The notes: generated by a model from the letters alone, not told the origin. DNA of 24,306 bases from Symbiodinium natans (GCA_905221605.1 CAJNDS010001292.1:1-24306); one strand, 5' to 3'. Positions 1 to 9,173 are shown, counted from the first letter of the stretch. Program-made: numbers and translations.

Positions 1-2579
1 ACCATTTTGGCTACCCTCGCCATAAGTTCAATATGAACTTCCATGCCTGGACTGCGGCTCCAATCATAGGCAATTGCCTCCATAGCAGTACCAAACTTGT
101 CCGTATTCTTGAATTCCCCTTCCAGACCAGGAGACAACAAGGTACCCATCACCGAAAGAGGGTAATTCCCCACCGCCGGCAAGCACGGGTTGTCATGGAA
201 CGAGTGATGCAGGTCAGTATAATGTCCTTGATCTCTCCTTTGAAAAAGGAGTGTTCCAGTCCCTAGCTGGGCATTCATTTCATCCACTTGAACCATTTCA
301 GCACATATCCTCTGTGCCAGGTGCGCCATTGCTGGCCAGACGGTACGATCGGTCAGACCGCGACGCATAACCCAATCAGTTGTTGGCGACTGGATCAGCG
401 TTCCTGGATCATACACCATAACCATTGCACCGTCTCCCATTGACTGATCAGCATCGTCCTCCAGTGCCAGGTTCTCATCCTGTTCGCTTGCACCCTCGGA
501 TGACATGCTAATAACCAAATTTCGATCCATCTTATTGGACCCTTTTTGGCAATCTCTTTGCCCCATTGGCAACTTGCCAACTGCAACCTTCCAATAAATT
601 CGAGTCAGAAGGCCTTTCACCAGCAAATGCTGAAGGTCACTCCTCACCGGACCACCATCCAACATCTTCGCATCATTACCACGGAGATCATTGCTCCCGC
701 CTTCTCCTTCTTTTTGGTCGGTCTCCTCGCCAGAAATCTGTACTGCTCCTTCCGGCGCCGTCTCCTGTCCAGCCACTTCATGCCCAGGAAGAACTTGAGC
801 GCTTTCAGAGACATTCACCTGTCCAGCAGCACTTTGCCCAGGTAAAACCTCATCCGTGGAGCCCACCGCCAGCGAACCAACCATAACTGAACCATCCCTT
901 GTTCTTTTTTGAGACCGTTCAGCTCGACGAGAAGGTTGTGGTAGCGAAAAAACTTGAGAAGTCACTTCTTGGCGGGTCTCCCCCCGCGACGCTTTGTCGC
1001 GCCCTTCGCCAAGGTGAACCGATTTTTTCGGCCCAGCATTGGAGCCTGAAGAACCACTTTGTGGAACCTTGCCACGACTCGCAGTTCTCCACGAATCCCT
1101 TTCTTGCAAAAAGAGTTCCTTCAGGCGTTGTACCGCATTGGTCTCCTCCTCGCTTGAATCGCTTGAGGAAGCGGCATACGAGACCAAAGCCTCCGCCTGG
1201 TCATCATCATCCACCACATCTGCCCACGCTCTGCTGAATGGATACGACAAACCACCACGAGGTTTCACCGGCTCCAGGGGCTTCGGTTTTTCCACCACTT
1301 CCGCCAGTTGCACTCGTCGTTGTGACCGAGATCGTGGCACCTGTCGCACCTGTTTTTTGTCCAGCAAGGGCCTTCCCCTTCTTACAGGGTTTGATCTTGA
1401 CCGATACTTTTTCGTTGGTGGATTCACCGGCGGCATTCCAACTCCCACCAACCGCAGCTTCTGTACGCGCAACGGAGACCTCTGCGCAAGCGTCCAACCA
1501 TCACGGTACCTGACCTTATCAAAAAGCTCCCGATAGGAACCTCTCGGCATGGTTTTTTCACCGGAGTCTTCAGCTTCACGCACCTGAGTGAGGGTTCGCA
1601 CCGCCGCTCTTCCAGTCCCTTTGTTCCCAGAAGATTGTTGTACCCGTACAGATGCATCAGAAGGAACTGCCTTTTCCGGTCCTCCCGGTCGATATCGGAC
1701 CTCACCCACCAATTGCAGAATTTTGCATGCGGTCACTTTGTTGATCCCTTTGTCAACCAAATCTTCCACAAAGATGAACTCTTGCAAGTCCGACACATTG
1801 GTCACACCAAGCGTAATCATCACCTCACTTACATGAGGAGTATACACCCACAGGTGTGCGTTGCGAGCCATCCAATTTTCAATCGGCTCCTCCGGATTGT
1901 GAAGCTGAGTACTAGTGGATGCAGCCACCGAATTCTTTTGCTCATCAGCTTCTACTTCATCCAGAATACTTTTTTCACCATCTTTTTGTGACACATTGGT
2001 CATTTGCAGCGCTTTTGGTGCCGAGGATGAGGAAGATTCAGCTCCCCCACTCGCAGGTGGCTGAAAAGTGCTTCTATCCGTAAGCTCCCATCCTCTCTCT
2101 TTTTCAAACCGGACCTGATTGGCCACCTGTACCAAGTGTTTCAGGAGCGACAACCGCTCCTCTGACATCTCGTCATGGGAGTACTTGCAGAAATTTAACC
2201 CTTTCCGGCAACGTCCTCTGAGGTAATAATCGAAACAGCAATGGTGGAACCCTGCGTCCCTTAGTGACTTCCTGGAAGCATTGTCCCAAGCTTTGCCGGG
2301 CTCCCAAGTCCCTTCCAATGCTACATCATCGTTGTGAAGGTACCTGCATGCAGTCCCATATTTACAACCACCTTGATTGTAATACAGACACAGCCGACCT
2401 TTTGGCTCACCTGACGTAGGCTCACCCTTTGATGCACCTTTGCCAAAATTGCACTTGGCCCGGAAGGCTAAATCCTCCCGCTCCTGCTGTGCCTCATCCA
2501 CTGTACCTTCCTCTGTGGGAGGGTCACCGATGTTCCCGTCCTCATCATCAGCTTCTTGGCTATTCTTTGGATCAGTTGA
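1..2579 (-). CDS. Retroelement polyprotein, C-terminal part (copy A, open at window edge)
   Basis: This frame corresponds to residues ~700-1557 of the long copy B ORF and appears open to position 1. It carries CCCH fingers 2 and 3 (roughly 2170-2395), the SAM-like segment, the basic Arg/Ser stretch and the start of the helical region. It is separated from the upstream ORF by a one-base deletion in a C-run (five C at 2580-2584, six C at 18811-18816 in copy B). Against copy B I count about 22 substitutions over the first 2.4 kb by eye. There is no start codon of its own at the break, so it would be expressed only if the indel is a consensus error or is bypassed. An RNA-binding, gag-like role is inferred from the fingers. 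Confidence 0.7.
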
Positions 2580-4519
2580 CCCCCTTCTGGCCAACCTTCA
2601 CCGTACCGACGATGCTCATAGGGACACCCATCGCCATTGCGACACCTTCCCTTATTGAAGAACCTGCACAGCTTGCTGTAACCAGGTGACAACACCGTCT
2701 TTGGTGTCATGTAAGCCTTTTTGTACTGGTCAGGATCCATGTAGGCTTCCATTGGCTTGTTCTCCCTGTTGCTCATGGATTGCACTGCACCATCAAGCTC
2801 CTGCAAAAATAGCTTGGTGTCCAACCAAAGCGCGTTCCAAAACTCATCTTCCCCTTGATTCAGCACCGTTTCCACCGCTTCACCCACAACTGGTCGAGTA
2901 AATCTCCTTTTTCTGCATGCCAGTTCGAAAAGCGCGTTGTGGTACTGTTTTCGGGAAAAAGTGGTTAACTTCCCCAAGCCTGTGCTTTCTGTACCATCAG
3001 GCTTCCAACCATCATTTTGCAAGATGCCATACGCGCGCCGAGCTTCCGCATTGAGGAATGCCTGATCTGCAACACACTCCTGTAAATCTTCCGTCGGGCG
3101 ACCCAACAGCATCCCAGTAATTTTGCCAACATAGGCTTCATCTTCGTTTCCATTCTCCAGAAGAGCTTTGTAGATCTTTTCTCCATAAAGTTGCCTTTCT
3201 TCTCGTTCTTCAGAGGACAACTCCTGTACCACAAGCTCTTCATCGGATTGCTCTTCCTCCTGTTTCCAGTCCCATTGACCGTTGGAATCTTGGTACCATT
3301 GACCAGCATACCATGAATCCGTCCACCACGTACTCCAGCCGCTGGGTTTCCACTTCCGCGGCGTCGAAGAAGAGTCCTCCACGTCCTCTTCCAAAACCAG
3401 AAAGGTGTCCAAGATTATGGTACCATCATCTTCCACTCGTTTCACTGTTACATTGACAGTATCACCAAACTTGAACTGATATGCATTGTTCCCTTCTGCA
3501 GGAATCAATACATTCATATCCCCATGGTCCAAAAAAGCTCCATACCCATTGACGCAGCGCACCAGACCCATGATCTCATCTCCCTCTTGATAGCAATGTG
3601 GCCCAGGTGACTCCAAGGCTCCCGCTCGGGGCACTTTCTTTACACGCTCTTCAGAAACCATCTCTGTATCATCGGCTCCTGGCGCATCCTTTGTCTTCAC
3701 CTTTGGGTCACACTGCTCGTCCAGCTCCACGAGTCCCACAAGCTCATCTTTTTTGTGCTCCTGGATTTCAGGACCTCCCTTTTTCTCCGCCAACGGCTTT
3801 GCCTCATCTGCTGTAGTTCGCTCGGTGTCGACTTCCGGTGAACTTCCAGACGGCAACGCTTCTCCCTTCATGGGAGTGGACCCATCATTGGAGTCCTTTG
3901 TCTCACCTTCTGCAGCAGGCAAATCTTCTTCCACTGCAGGGCAATTGAGTCGATCATCCACGGCAGGCACGCTTTCTTCCACCGCAGGCTCCTTTGGTTC
4001 CATGGCCTCCAAAGGAGAATTTCCACCATCATTGACCACAGCTGCCTCATTGGCTCCGGTGTAGCCCTTGTCATTTCGTTCCTCGCTGCTAACTTCAGGT
4101 TGCACCAGTGCGTCCACCTGTGAACCTCCATCATCAGCTGCTGCGGAGACCTGCGCCCCATTGTTGCAGTCGCCCGTGGAACGTACCACCACATGCACCT
4201 CAACCCGTGCTTCCTTCGCACTCCAGGTAATATCTGGCGCATCAACCCGCGCATCATTGGCGCTCCAGGCCTCATTTTTCAGATCATCCGTGCCTCCAGC
4301 TATTCCAGAAGCTTCTTTTTCCCCTTGAATGGCAGAATTCTTGGCACCAAACGAAGAGACCTCCTCAGTCGTAACACACAACTTTTTCTCTCCATCCTCC
4401 GAATCTCCAGGACCACCTTCCTGAACAACAGGTACCACATCCACCACTCGCTCTTCTGCAGCCGACACAGGTCCGATCACCTCATTGGGCATTTTCTCTT
4501 CTGGATCCACCAATTCCAT
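2468..4519 (-). CDS. Retroelement polyprotein, S1-MLLE-CCCH part (copy A)
   Basis: A 683-aa ORF. Residues ~1-300 are acidic and low-complexity. Residues ~309-375 resemble an S1 RNA-binding fold (GDEIMGLVRCVNGYGAFLD, then FKFGDTVNVTVKRV). A Trp-rich linker follows. Residues ~442-501 match the MLLE (PABC) domain of poly(A)-binding protein, including the signature KITGMLL. One CCCH finger (Cx7Cx5Cx3H) lies near residues 618-636. After residue ~646 the protein runs into a wrong frame because of the C-run deletion at 2580-2584 and stops at 2468. The ATG at 4519 is internal to the ancestral frame: the upstream frame is joined to it in copy B apart from that copy's own deletion. Known family roles are RNA binding (S1, CCCH) and binding PAM2 peptides (MLLE); use in a retroelement is inference. 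Confidence 0.8.
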   Translation of the reverse strand: MELVDPEEKMPNEVIGPVSAAEERVVDVVPVVQEGGPGDSEDGEKKLCVTTEEVSSFGAKNSAIQGEKEASGIAGGTDDLKNEAWSANDARVDAPDITWSAKEARVEVHVVVRSTGDCNNGAQVSAAADDGGSQVDALVQPEVSSEERNDKGYTGANEAAVVNDGGNSPLEAMEPKEPAVEESVPAVDDRLNCPAVEEDLPAAEGETKDSNDGSTPMKGEALPSGSSPEVDTERTTADEAKPLAEKKGGPEIQEHKKDELVGLVELDEQCDPKVKTKDAPGADDTEMVSEERVKKVPRAGALESPGPHCYQEGDEIMGLVRCVNGYGAFLDHGDMNVLIPAEGNNAYQFKFGDTVNVTVKRVEDDGTIILDTFLVLEEDVEDSSSTPRKWKPSGWSTWWTDSWYAGQWYQDSNGQWDWKQEEEQSDEELVVQELSSEEREERQLYGEKIYKALLENGNEDEAYVGKITGMLLGRPTEDLQECVADQAFLNAEARRAYGILQNDGWKPDGTESTGLGKLTTFSRKQYHNALFELACRKRRFTRPVVGEAVETVLNQGEDEFWNALWLDTKLFLQELDGAVQSMSNRENKPMEAYMDPDQYKKAYMTPKTVLSPGYSKLCRFFNKGRCRNGDGCPYEHRRYGEGWPEGGQLIQRIAKKLMMRTGTSVTLPQRKVQWMRHSRSGRI

Positions 4520-5295
4520 CGCTGCCCCACCCTCAGAAAGCGCTTCTGTTTCTTCCCGATCCAGGTGTTGAGCTCCAGCGATGTTGGCTTGGTTCCCAGG
4601 AATCCCTTCCTCATCAGGAGAACCCGAGGTCGGGGCGTCACCATCAGCCCTAGGACCGCTATCCCTGATAGTAGAGGAAAAATCTTTTCACCTAAACTAT
4701 TTACACTACCCTGGAATGCCCTCGTAGACTCAGTCTTCGGAGTAGAGGATGAAGAATCCAGCGCCGCCTCCATTTCCAGCTCATTGCCCAAAGGAGACCC
4801 AACCACCTCGTCACTCTTCACCTTTTCACCTACCACCGGCAATGTCCACTTGGTTTCGTGCGTATCCAGGCAGTAATAATATTGTCTCCCATCTTCATGG
4901 AGGTGCACTTCCCACATTGTGCCATCACACGCTTGGATCAGATGCTCGTCTTTCCGAAAACCGTCCCTTTCAGAAACCTGTCGCATCTCGTCCTCTTCTT
5001 CTGACAGCTGTCGCAACCGTTCAGCCTCCATCTGTAGGATCTCCTCCTCCCCCATGGCGTATTCAGCAGCAGGTGCAGCTTCAAAGCCGTCCGCACCCGT
5101 CTGTTTATGACCGCTTCCACCACCTTGGGAACTCGAAGATGGACCCTTTTTGATCTTGTTCAACGGCCTCCTGGTCGCTTGTAGCACTTCTCCAATCAGA
5201 TCGGTCTGAGACTCTTGGTCTACCATTCGACCCGAAGTCGAAGACGACGGCTGGTACCCGTGTTTGTGTAACACTCGTAAAACAGTCACCTCCAT
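4477..5295 (-). CDS. Retroelement polyprotein, WW-domain part (copy A)
   Basis: A 272-aa ORF. Residues ~80-105 are Glu/Arg-rich, probably helical. Residues ~124-154 form a WW domain: two Trp separated by 21 residues, a GRQYYY core and a Pro three residues after the second Trp. WW domains bind proline-rich peptides. After residue ~203 (SLGEK) the frame is lost because copy A has four T at 4685-4688 where copy B has five (20897-20901). The tail to 4477 is therefore out of frame and the downstream module restarts at 4519. The ATG at 5295 may not be the real start, since the acidic ORF just upstream (5582-5304) looks like the true N-terminus in another frame. Confidence 0.7.
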   Translation of the reverse strand: MEVTVLRVLHKHGYQPSSSTSGRMVDQESQTDLIGEVLQATRRPLNKIKKGPSSSSQGGGSGHKQTGADGFEAAPAAEYAMGEEEILQMEAERLRQLSEEEDEMRQVSERDGFRKDEHLIQACDGTMWEVHLHEDGRQYYYCLDTHETKWTLPVVGEKVKSDEVVGSPLGNELEMEAALDSSSSTPKTESTRAFQGSVNSLGEKIFPLLSGIAVLGLMVTPRPRVLLMRKGFLGTKPTSLELNTWIGKKQKRFLRVGQRWNWWIQKRKCPMR

Positions 5296-5303
5296 TTCAC
5301 GAT

Positions 5304-5582
5304 CTATGCCACCAGTCGCATCCCAGTTCCTTTTTCACCAGGCTTTGGCGGTACAGAAACAGCACGTCCTTCAGCTTCAGCATTGCTAACCATATCCCTA
5401 TTGGGATTCATACCCGCATTGGGGCTTTCTGCAACCAAGGCCTCTTCCAGATGTACTTCAGCGTCGGGAATCACCTCTTCCAACACCGATCTTTCACCCA
5501 GAGACTCAGCTGCACCATTTCCAGCTCCACCATCTTGTCCACCATCCGAGGCAAGTTGGAGCCATCGCTTCGGAGAAGGCAT
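5304..5582 (-). CDS. Retroelement polyprotein N-terminus (copy A)
   Basis: A 92-aa acidic ORF that starts 67 bases after the 5' LTR and is the first ATG after the primer-binding site, so it is the best candidate for the polyprotein start. Sequence composition (Glu, Ala, Gly, Pro) resembles the rest of the N-terminal region. It ends at a TAG eight bases before the ATG of the next ORF, in a different frame (offset 287 bases). A +1/-1 change near 5300 would join the two, so this may be another frameshift rather than a separate small protein. Copy B is scrambled over the same interval and cannot settle the question. No known domain is recognised. Confidence 0.55.
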   Translation of the reverse strand: MPSPKRWLQLASDGGQDGGAGNGAAESLGERSVLEEVIPDAEVHLEEALVAESPNAGMNPNRDMVSNAEAEGRAVSVPPKPGEKGTGMRLVA

Positions 5583-5636
5583 TGCTTCTTGATCCCAAAA
5601 CCTTGAAAGAACACTTAACCGCAGGGAACCTAATTT

Positions 5637-5648
5637 GGGCTCATAACC
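5637..5648 (-). other. Primer-binding site, half-tRNA type (copy A)
   Basis: On the coding strand the 12 bases immediately after the 5' LTR read GGTTATGAGCCC. The plus strand, GGGCTCATAACC, equals the anticodon stem-loop sequence of initiator tRNA-Met with CAT as anticodon. Copia and Ty5 prime from an internal cut of initiator tRNA-Met and have a site of this kind. The identical sequence sits at the same place in copy B (21899-21910). Confidence 0.7.
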
Positions 5649-5935
5649 TACGGGGGGACAAGCAAGGAAGGAAATCTACTCCCCTAATCGCCCTGAACTT
5701 ATATTTCCCAGATCGAACCAAGAAACAACCAAGAACACGGATAAGAGCAACCCAGGGGGGAAGGAAAGGGGGAAGGAATCCACACCCTTACCAAACCCTA
5801 AGAACCCAGGCACTACTTTTTGAACTTGTGGCTTTCTGTTCAAGCCCATCTTGAGCCAAATACGATTACCGGGTTCATTAACCCTTCCAACTTCCAACAC
5901 TAACTCCTTTCTACAATACCAATTGCAGCTCCGCA
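5649..5935 (-). repeat. 5' LTR of copy A (287 bp)
   Basis: It is 287 bp long, like both LTRs of copy B, and differs from the copy B 3' LTR at 3 positions and from the copy B 5' LTR at 6. On the coding strand it starts TGCGGAGC and ends CCCCCCGTA, so it has a canonical TG start but a TA rather than CA end. A TATA-like AAATATAAG lies on the minus strand near 5698-5706. A spliced-leader-like segment is at 5850-5872. The right edge abuts a TTTAGGG array directly. Confidence 0.85.
5850..5872 (-). promoter_or_regulatory. Spliced-leader-like segment in LTR (also 13687-13709, 22112-22134)
   Basis: On the element's sense strand this segment ends in TTTGGCTCAAG, an exact match to the last 11 bases of the dinoflagellate spliced leader as I recall it, with a looser gapped match upstream (CCGGTA...). 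It is followed directly by ATG. The same segment is in all three LTRs. If genuine, it could mark the 5' end of the genomic RNA, putting U3 at about 63 bp and R-U5 at about 224 bp. A second 11-base match to a different part of the leader occurs by chance elsewhere in the window, so this is suggestive only. Confidence 0.4.
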
Positions 5936-5988
5936 TAGGGTTTAGGGTTTAGGGTTTAGGGTTTAGGGTTTAGGGTTTAGGGTTTAGG
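5936..5988 (+). repeat. TTTAGGG array abutting LTR of copy A
   Basis: About seven near-perfect TTTAGGG units begin at the LTR end with no spacer (LTR ...CCGCA, then TAGGGTTTAGGG). The G-strand points away from the element. Confidence 0.9.
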
Positions 5989-6830
5989 CTCATATAGTAC
6001 ATACTTGGGCCTTAAAGGGCTTCCTATAAGGTAGCTCTATACAGGTACATGGATCCTGAGGGAGCCCTCAGTCCCTAAACCCCGAACCACAAACACCATA
6101 AACCCTAGACACATGCTGGGTTCCTCCCTTTTTTGCTTTTTAAGTCTCTGTCTCAGTTTGGAATTAGGAGAAAATAGGTTCTTGTAAGGTTTCGGACTTG
6201 TGGGGTTTATGTAGGGTTTAGGGTTCAGGGTTTCGGGTTTAGGGTTTAGGGTTTGGGCTTCCCTTATGAGGTTTGGGGGTCTAGGGTGCGGCAGGACCAG
6301 TTGAATCTCATGTTTTGCGCAGTACCCAGGGCACGGCATAGTTCCCCGTAAAGTCTTGACATCGCGGTTGGACGCAAGAAAAGCTGGGTTCTGGAGTACT
6401 ATACTTCAATGCTTTGTTGGGTTCTGTTTTTTTTTAATATTGCTACTTCTACCTAACAAGTATATACCCTCTGTTACTATAGCTACTTATACCTAAGAAG
6501 TATATACCTTCTTTTCCTCCAAAGAAGGGAGAAGGGCTGCGGCGTATCAAGGCCAAATCAGATCTGACTACCATCCCAGAGGGTTTTGAGCTTGTGGGGT
6601 TTACTACTAATTGCCTGAAGAACCCCCAGCCCAAAAAAAAAAACAAGAATAGTATCCTTATTAAGGGTAATACAGGGATCCTTGTTTTTGTTATTCTTTT
6701 GGGGCTCTTAAGCAAATAGTAGCTTAGGGTTCGGGTTCGGGACGAAGGGTTTAAGGTTTAGGGTTCCGGATCTCGGGCTTAGGCGGTATAGGCTTTAGGC
6801 TTTAGGGGTTACGGTTTTGGCATAAAGGTT
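5989..6830. other. Spacer with degenerate telomeric repeats, no gene
   Basis: No coding region is supported. Positions 5989-6060 resemble one arm of the small palindromic family seen at 9199 and 10333 (shared TACTTGGGCC and AGGTACATGGA pieces). A degenerate TTTAGGG cluster lies at 6212-6257. Two related segments with AAGTATATACCTTCT-type wording occur near 6458-6512. The short ORFs here have telomere-repeat composition and are not credible. Confidence 0.6.
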
Positions 6831-7087
6831 CCCTAAACCCTAAACCCTAAACCCTAAACCCTTGAGGCTTTCGGGTTCAGGGTTTGGGATTTCGGGTTTC
6901 CAGGCTTTCGGGCGCCGAGCGGGTGCCGAGGTTGCTACAAGGCAGCTTAGATATCTGGAGTTCCTCTGGGGGGAGCCCTTCATGCCCTCGTAAGCGAGGG
7001 TTTAGGGTTTGGGGTTTAGGGTTTAGGGTTTAGGGTTTAGGGTTTAGGGTTTAGGGTTTAGGTTTAGGGTTTAGGGTTTAGGGTTTA
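6831..7087. repeat. Telomeric arrays in opposite orientations
   Basis: Positions 6831-6862 hold about four CCCTAAA units (C-strand). Positions 6998-7087 hold about twelve TTTAGGG units (G-strand) with a TTTGGGG variant and one short unit. Degenerate C-strand wording follows to about 7290. Confidence 0.9.
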
Positions 7088-7311
7088 ACTCTAAACCCTC
7101 TAGAAACCTCAACCCTAAACCCGAGTGCCCGCCCTAAGCTTGAACCTCTCAGGGCCAAGGCAAGTAAACCCGATGAACCCTAAACCCTCAACCGATAGAC
7201 ACCATATGGCCCTGACCCGAAAGCCCTGAACACCCTGAACTCCCCAATTTCAGCCCTCAACCCTGAGCCCTAAAACGCTAAATAAAGCCTAGACCCTCAA
7301 CCCGAATCCTA

Positions 7312-7432
7312 GGTGGGATAAGGGGGACCCTTAAAAGGGAACCCCTTCTTGACCCTCTTGTGGCTCTCTTAACAAGGGACCTTATTCAGAGGGTCTATAT
7401 CCCCAAGGGTCCCCCTATTCCTATCCCCTACC
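7312..7432. repeat. Small palindromic (MITE-like) element
   Basis: Terminal arms match as inverted repeats: the left arm from 7312 has AGGGGGACCCTT, and the right arm ending about 7432 carries AAGGGTCCCCCT plus a GGGATA/TATCCC outer block. A nested inverted pair GACCCTCT / AGAGGGTC lies inside. The whole unit is about 121 bp with no ORF. It may be a foldback element or simply a structured spacer. Confidence 0.5.
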
Positions 7433-7745
7433 GAAACCCTAAACCCTAAATCCTAAACCCTAAAACCAACCCTAAACACCCTAAACCCTAAACCCGAAAC
7501 CCCTCTGCGTGGAAGGCTGCTGCCATTCTCCGCTGCCCTCGGCTCATGCGCAGGGGCCTTGGGTTTAGGCTTTAGGCTTTAGGGTTTCGGGTTTAGGGTT
7601 CAGGGTTGAGGGTTTAGGGTTTAGGGTTTAGGGTTCAGGGTCATGTTCGGTTTGGGCGTTGGGGTTTTGAGGTCTGTTTAGGGTTTACGGTTTTCGGGTT
7701 GAGGGTTTAGGGTTTTAGGGCTTCAGGGTTTAGGGTTTTAGGATT
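7432..7745. repeat. Degenerate telomeric arrays
   Basis: C-strand CCCTAAA units with variants occupy 7432-7500. G-strand TTTAGGG units mixed with TTCAGGG, TTTCGGG and TTGAGGG variants occupy 7561-7745. The variant content indicates old interstitial repeats rather than an active telomere. Confidence 0.8.
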
Positions 7746-8588
7746 TTGGGGGTGTTGGGTTTGGGGGCTTCGGTTGTTTTATTTTTCATTTTTTTTTTTT
7801 TGGGGGGGGGGGGGGTACTAGAATCCCATTTTTACAAACAGCTCCTTAATAGGGATTTTAAAAAAGGGTGGAGGGGGGGACGAAAATCCCTACCAGAGAC
7901 TGTTAGTATAAGGGGGGAGCATCCCAAAGTACCACACCCTGAGGAGACTGGGCGACCTGGAACTGCTACTTGCCACAGCCCTGCATGAACTCTCACAATC
8001 TTCTACTGCTTCTGCTAGGGTTTCGGGTTTAGGGTTTAGGGTTTAGGGTTTAGGGTAAATCAATTGTATGAGAGTATGCAGCCTGAAACTTTGTTGAATC
8101 TACCTGCAGGCATCGGGCCAGTGCCGGCACTGGTACCCTGCCTTCAGCCCTACTTGCAATTCTTGGAAAAGTAGAATGCAATCAGCAGATGAAGGGTTCT
8201 GGAGTCAGGTCTTAAGTTTGCGCAGTATAAACTTCAGAAGTTGGATCACATGGTACACTGCACCCTGAAACCAAGCCCAAATCCCCAGAGTTCCATAACC
8301 CCAACAACCCCAAACCCCCCCCCTTTGTAGAATCCCGTATTTGCTTTATTGCAAGGGGGAACATCCCTTCGAGATACTGCTCAAGCAAAGCAGGGCCATG
8401 CCGGCGTAGTCTTTTCAACTTTCAACTGCCAGCCCAGGCTGTTCAGCAGTATAGTAGTATACTTTGTTTTACTTGTTTTTGGGTTCGGGGTTCCCTATAC
8501 TAGGTAAGTAGCCCAAACAGTATGTACTTTTTGTTTTCTCCCTGGGCCACTGCAAATCATAAGACAGAGACGGCTCTCGCGACTTAGC
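7746..8588. other. Non-coding spacer upstream of the BTB gene
   Basis: It holds a T-run and G-run (7789-7815), two related segments that pair TAGAATCCC with a downstream AAGGGGG-rich ATCCC motif (7816-7925 and 8327-8367), a short TTTAGGG array (8016-8056), and a perfect 16-bp palindrome CCAGTGCCGGCACTGG at 8118-8133. No promoter or leader for the BTB gene can be assigned. Confidence 0.6.
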
Positions 8589-9173
8589 ATGGCGGAAGCC
8601 TGTGCGGCACAGGTGGATTCTGACCAGGAGACTCCTGCAGCTGTCGCCACTGGAGAGCAGGTGAGCGATGTGGCCCTGGACTTCGGGGAGGAGTCCATGC
8701 CAGCGAGCTCCGTTTTGCTTCGCCTGGCTTCTCCGGTGTTCAACCGCATGCTCGAGAGTGATATGAAGGAGGCACAGCAAAAAGTCATCAAGGTGGACGT
8801 GGCAGTGGCGACCAAACAAGACTTCCAGGTCTTCTATGCCTTGCTCGGACCCGGCGCCTGGAGCACGGACAAGGTGACGGAAGACAGTGTCGATGGGCTC
8901 CTTTCCATCAGCGACTACTACCAGGTGGACTTCATCAAGGAAGCCTGCTTGAAGAAGCTCGCGAACCTGCCCGTCACGGCCCAGCGCTTCGTGCAAGCAA
9001 ACAAGCACGGCCTCAAGAGGCAACGCGATCGATGCCTGCATGAGCTGGCCAGGAGGGGTGGGGAGGAGGAGTTGGTGATGCTCCACACTGCCAACTCCGA
9101 TCTCTTGCTGGAAGTGGCGCTGAAGAAGCAAAAACTCTTCAAGAACTTCGAACGCAATGTCCCAGCGTTTTGA
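8589..9173 (+). CDS. BTB/POZ domain protein
   Basis: A 194-aa intronless protein. Residues ~24-120 match a BTB/POZ fold: VSDVALDFG at the start, then a VLLRLASPVFNRML segment, DMKEAQ, and the LLSISDYYQVDFIKEACLKKL helix typical of the domain. Residues ~125-190 are helical and could be a short BACK-like extension. BTB domains dimerise and often serve as substrate adaptors for Cullin-3 ubiquitin ligases; no partner domain (Kelch, MATH) is present, so its job is unknown. ATG at 8589 is the first in frame, just before the domain, and the stop is TGA at 9171-9173. The GC-rich codon use differs from the AT-richer retroelement. It stands alone between telomeric arrays and may be a live gene or a retroposed copy. 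Confidence 0.85.
   Translation: MAEACAAQVDSDQETPAAVATGEQVSDVALDFGEESMPASSVLLRLASPVFNRMLESDMKEAQQKVIKVDVAVATKQDFQVFYALLGPGAWSTDKVTEDSVDGLLSISDYYQVDFIKEACLKKLANLPVTAQRFVQANKHGLKRQRDRCLHELARRGGEEELVMLHTANSDLLLEVALKKQKLFKNFERNVPAF

Larger units (their letters stand above)
1..5935 (-). mobile_element. LTR retroelement copy A, 5' part (truncated by window start)
   Basis: This is the 5' two-thirds of an LTR retroelement read on the minus strand. It has a 5' LTR (5649-5935), a primer-binding site (5637-5648) and internal coding sequence running off the left edge. It aligns to copy B (16232-22197) at about 99% identity, with constant offset 16231 up to about 2579 and 16232 after a one-base gap. By homology the missing part would hold the last helical region, the second CCCH-rich ORF and the 3' LTR. 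The right flank (TTTAGGG array, then unique sequence) differs from that of copy B, so the two look like separate insertions, although a duplication with later divergence is not excluded. No reverse transcriptase or integrase is visible. Confidence 0.85.

Noticed and set aside
1-13. CCATTTTGGCT on the plus strand (also near 16233) as a spliced-leader relict
   Set aside because: It lies antisense within the polyprotein coding sequence, lacks the CAAG end, and is explained by conserved codons. It also serves as a warning that 11-base leader matches can be chance.
4193-4876. 227-aa plus-strand ORF and many similar plus-strand ORFs over the retroelement
   Set aside because: They are antisense shadows of the minus-strand polyprotein; the minus-strand frames carry recognisable domains and these do not.
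8469-9131. 220-aa minus-strand ORF over the BTB gene
   Set aside because: Antisense shadow; the plus-strand frame has a clear BTB domain.
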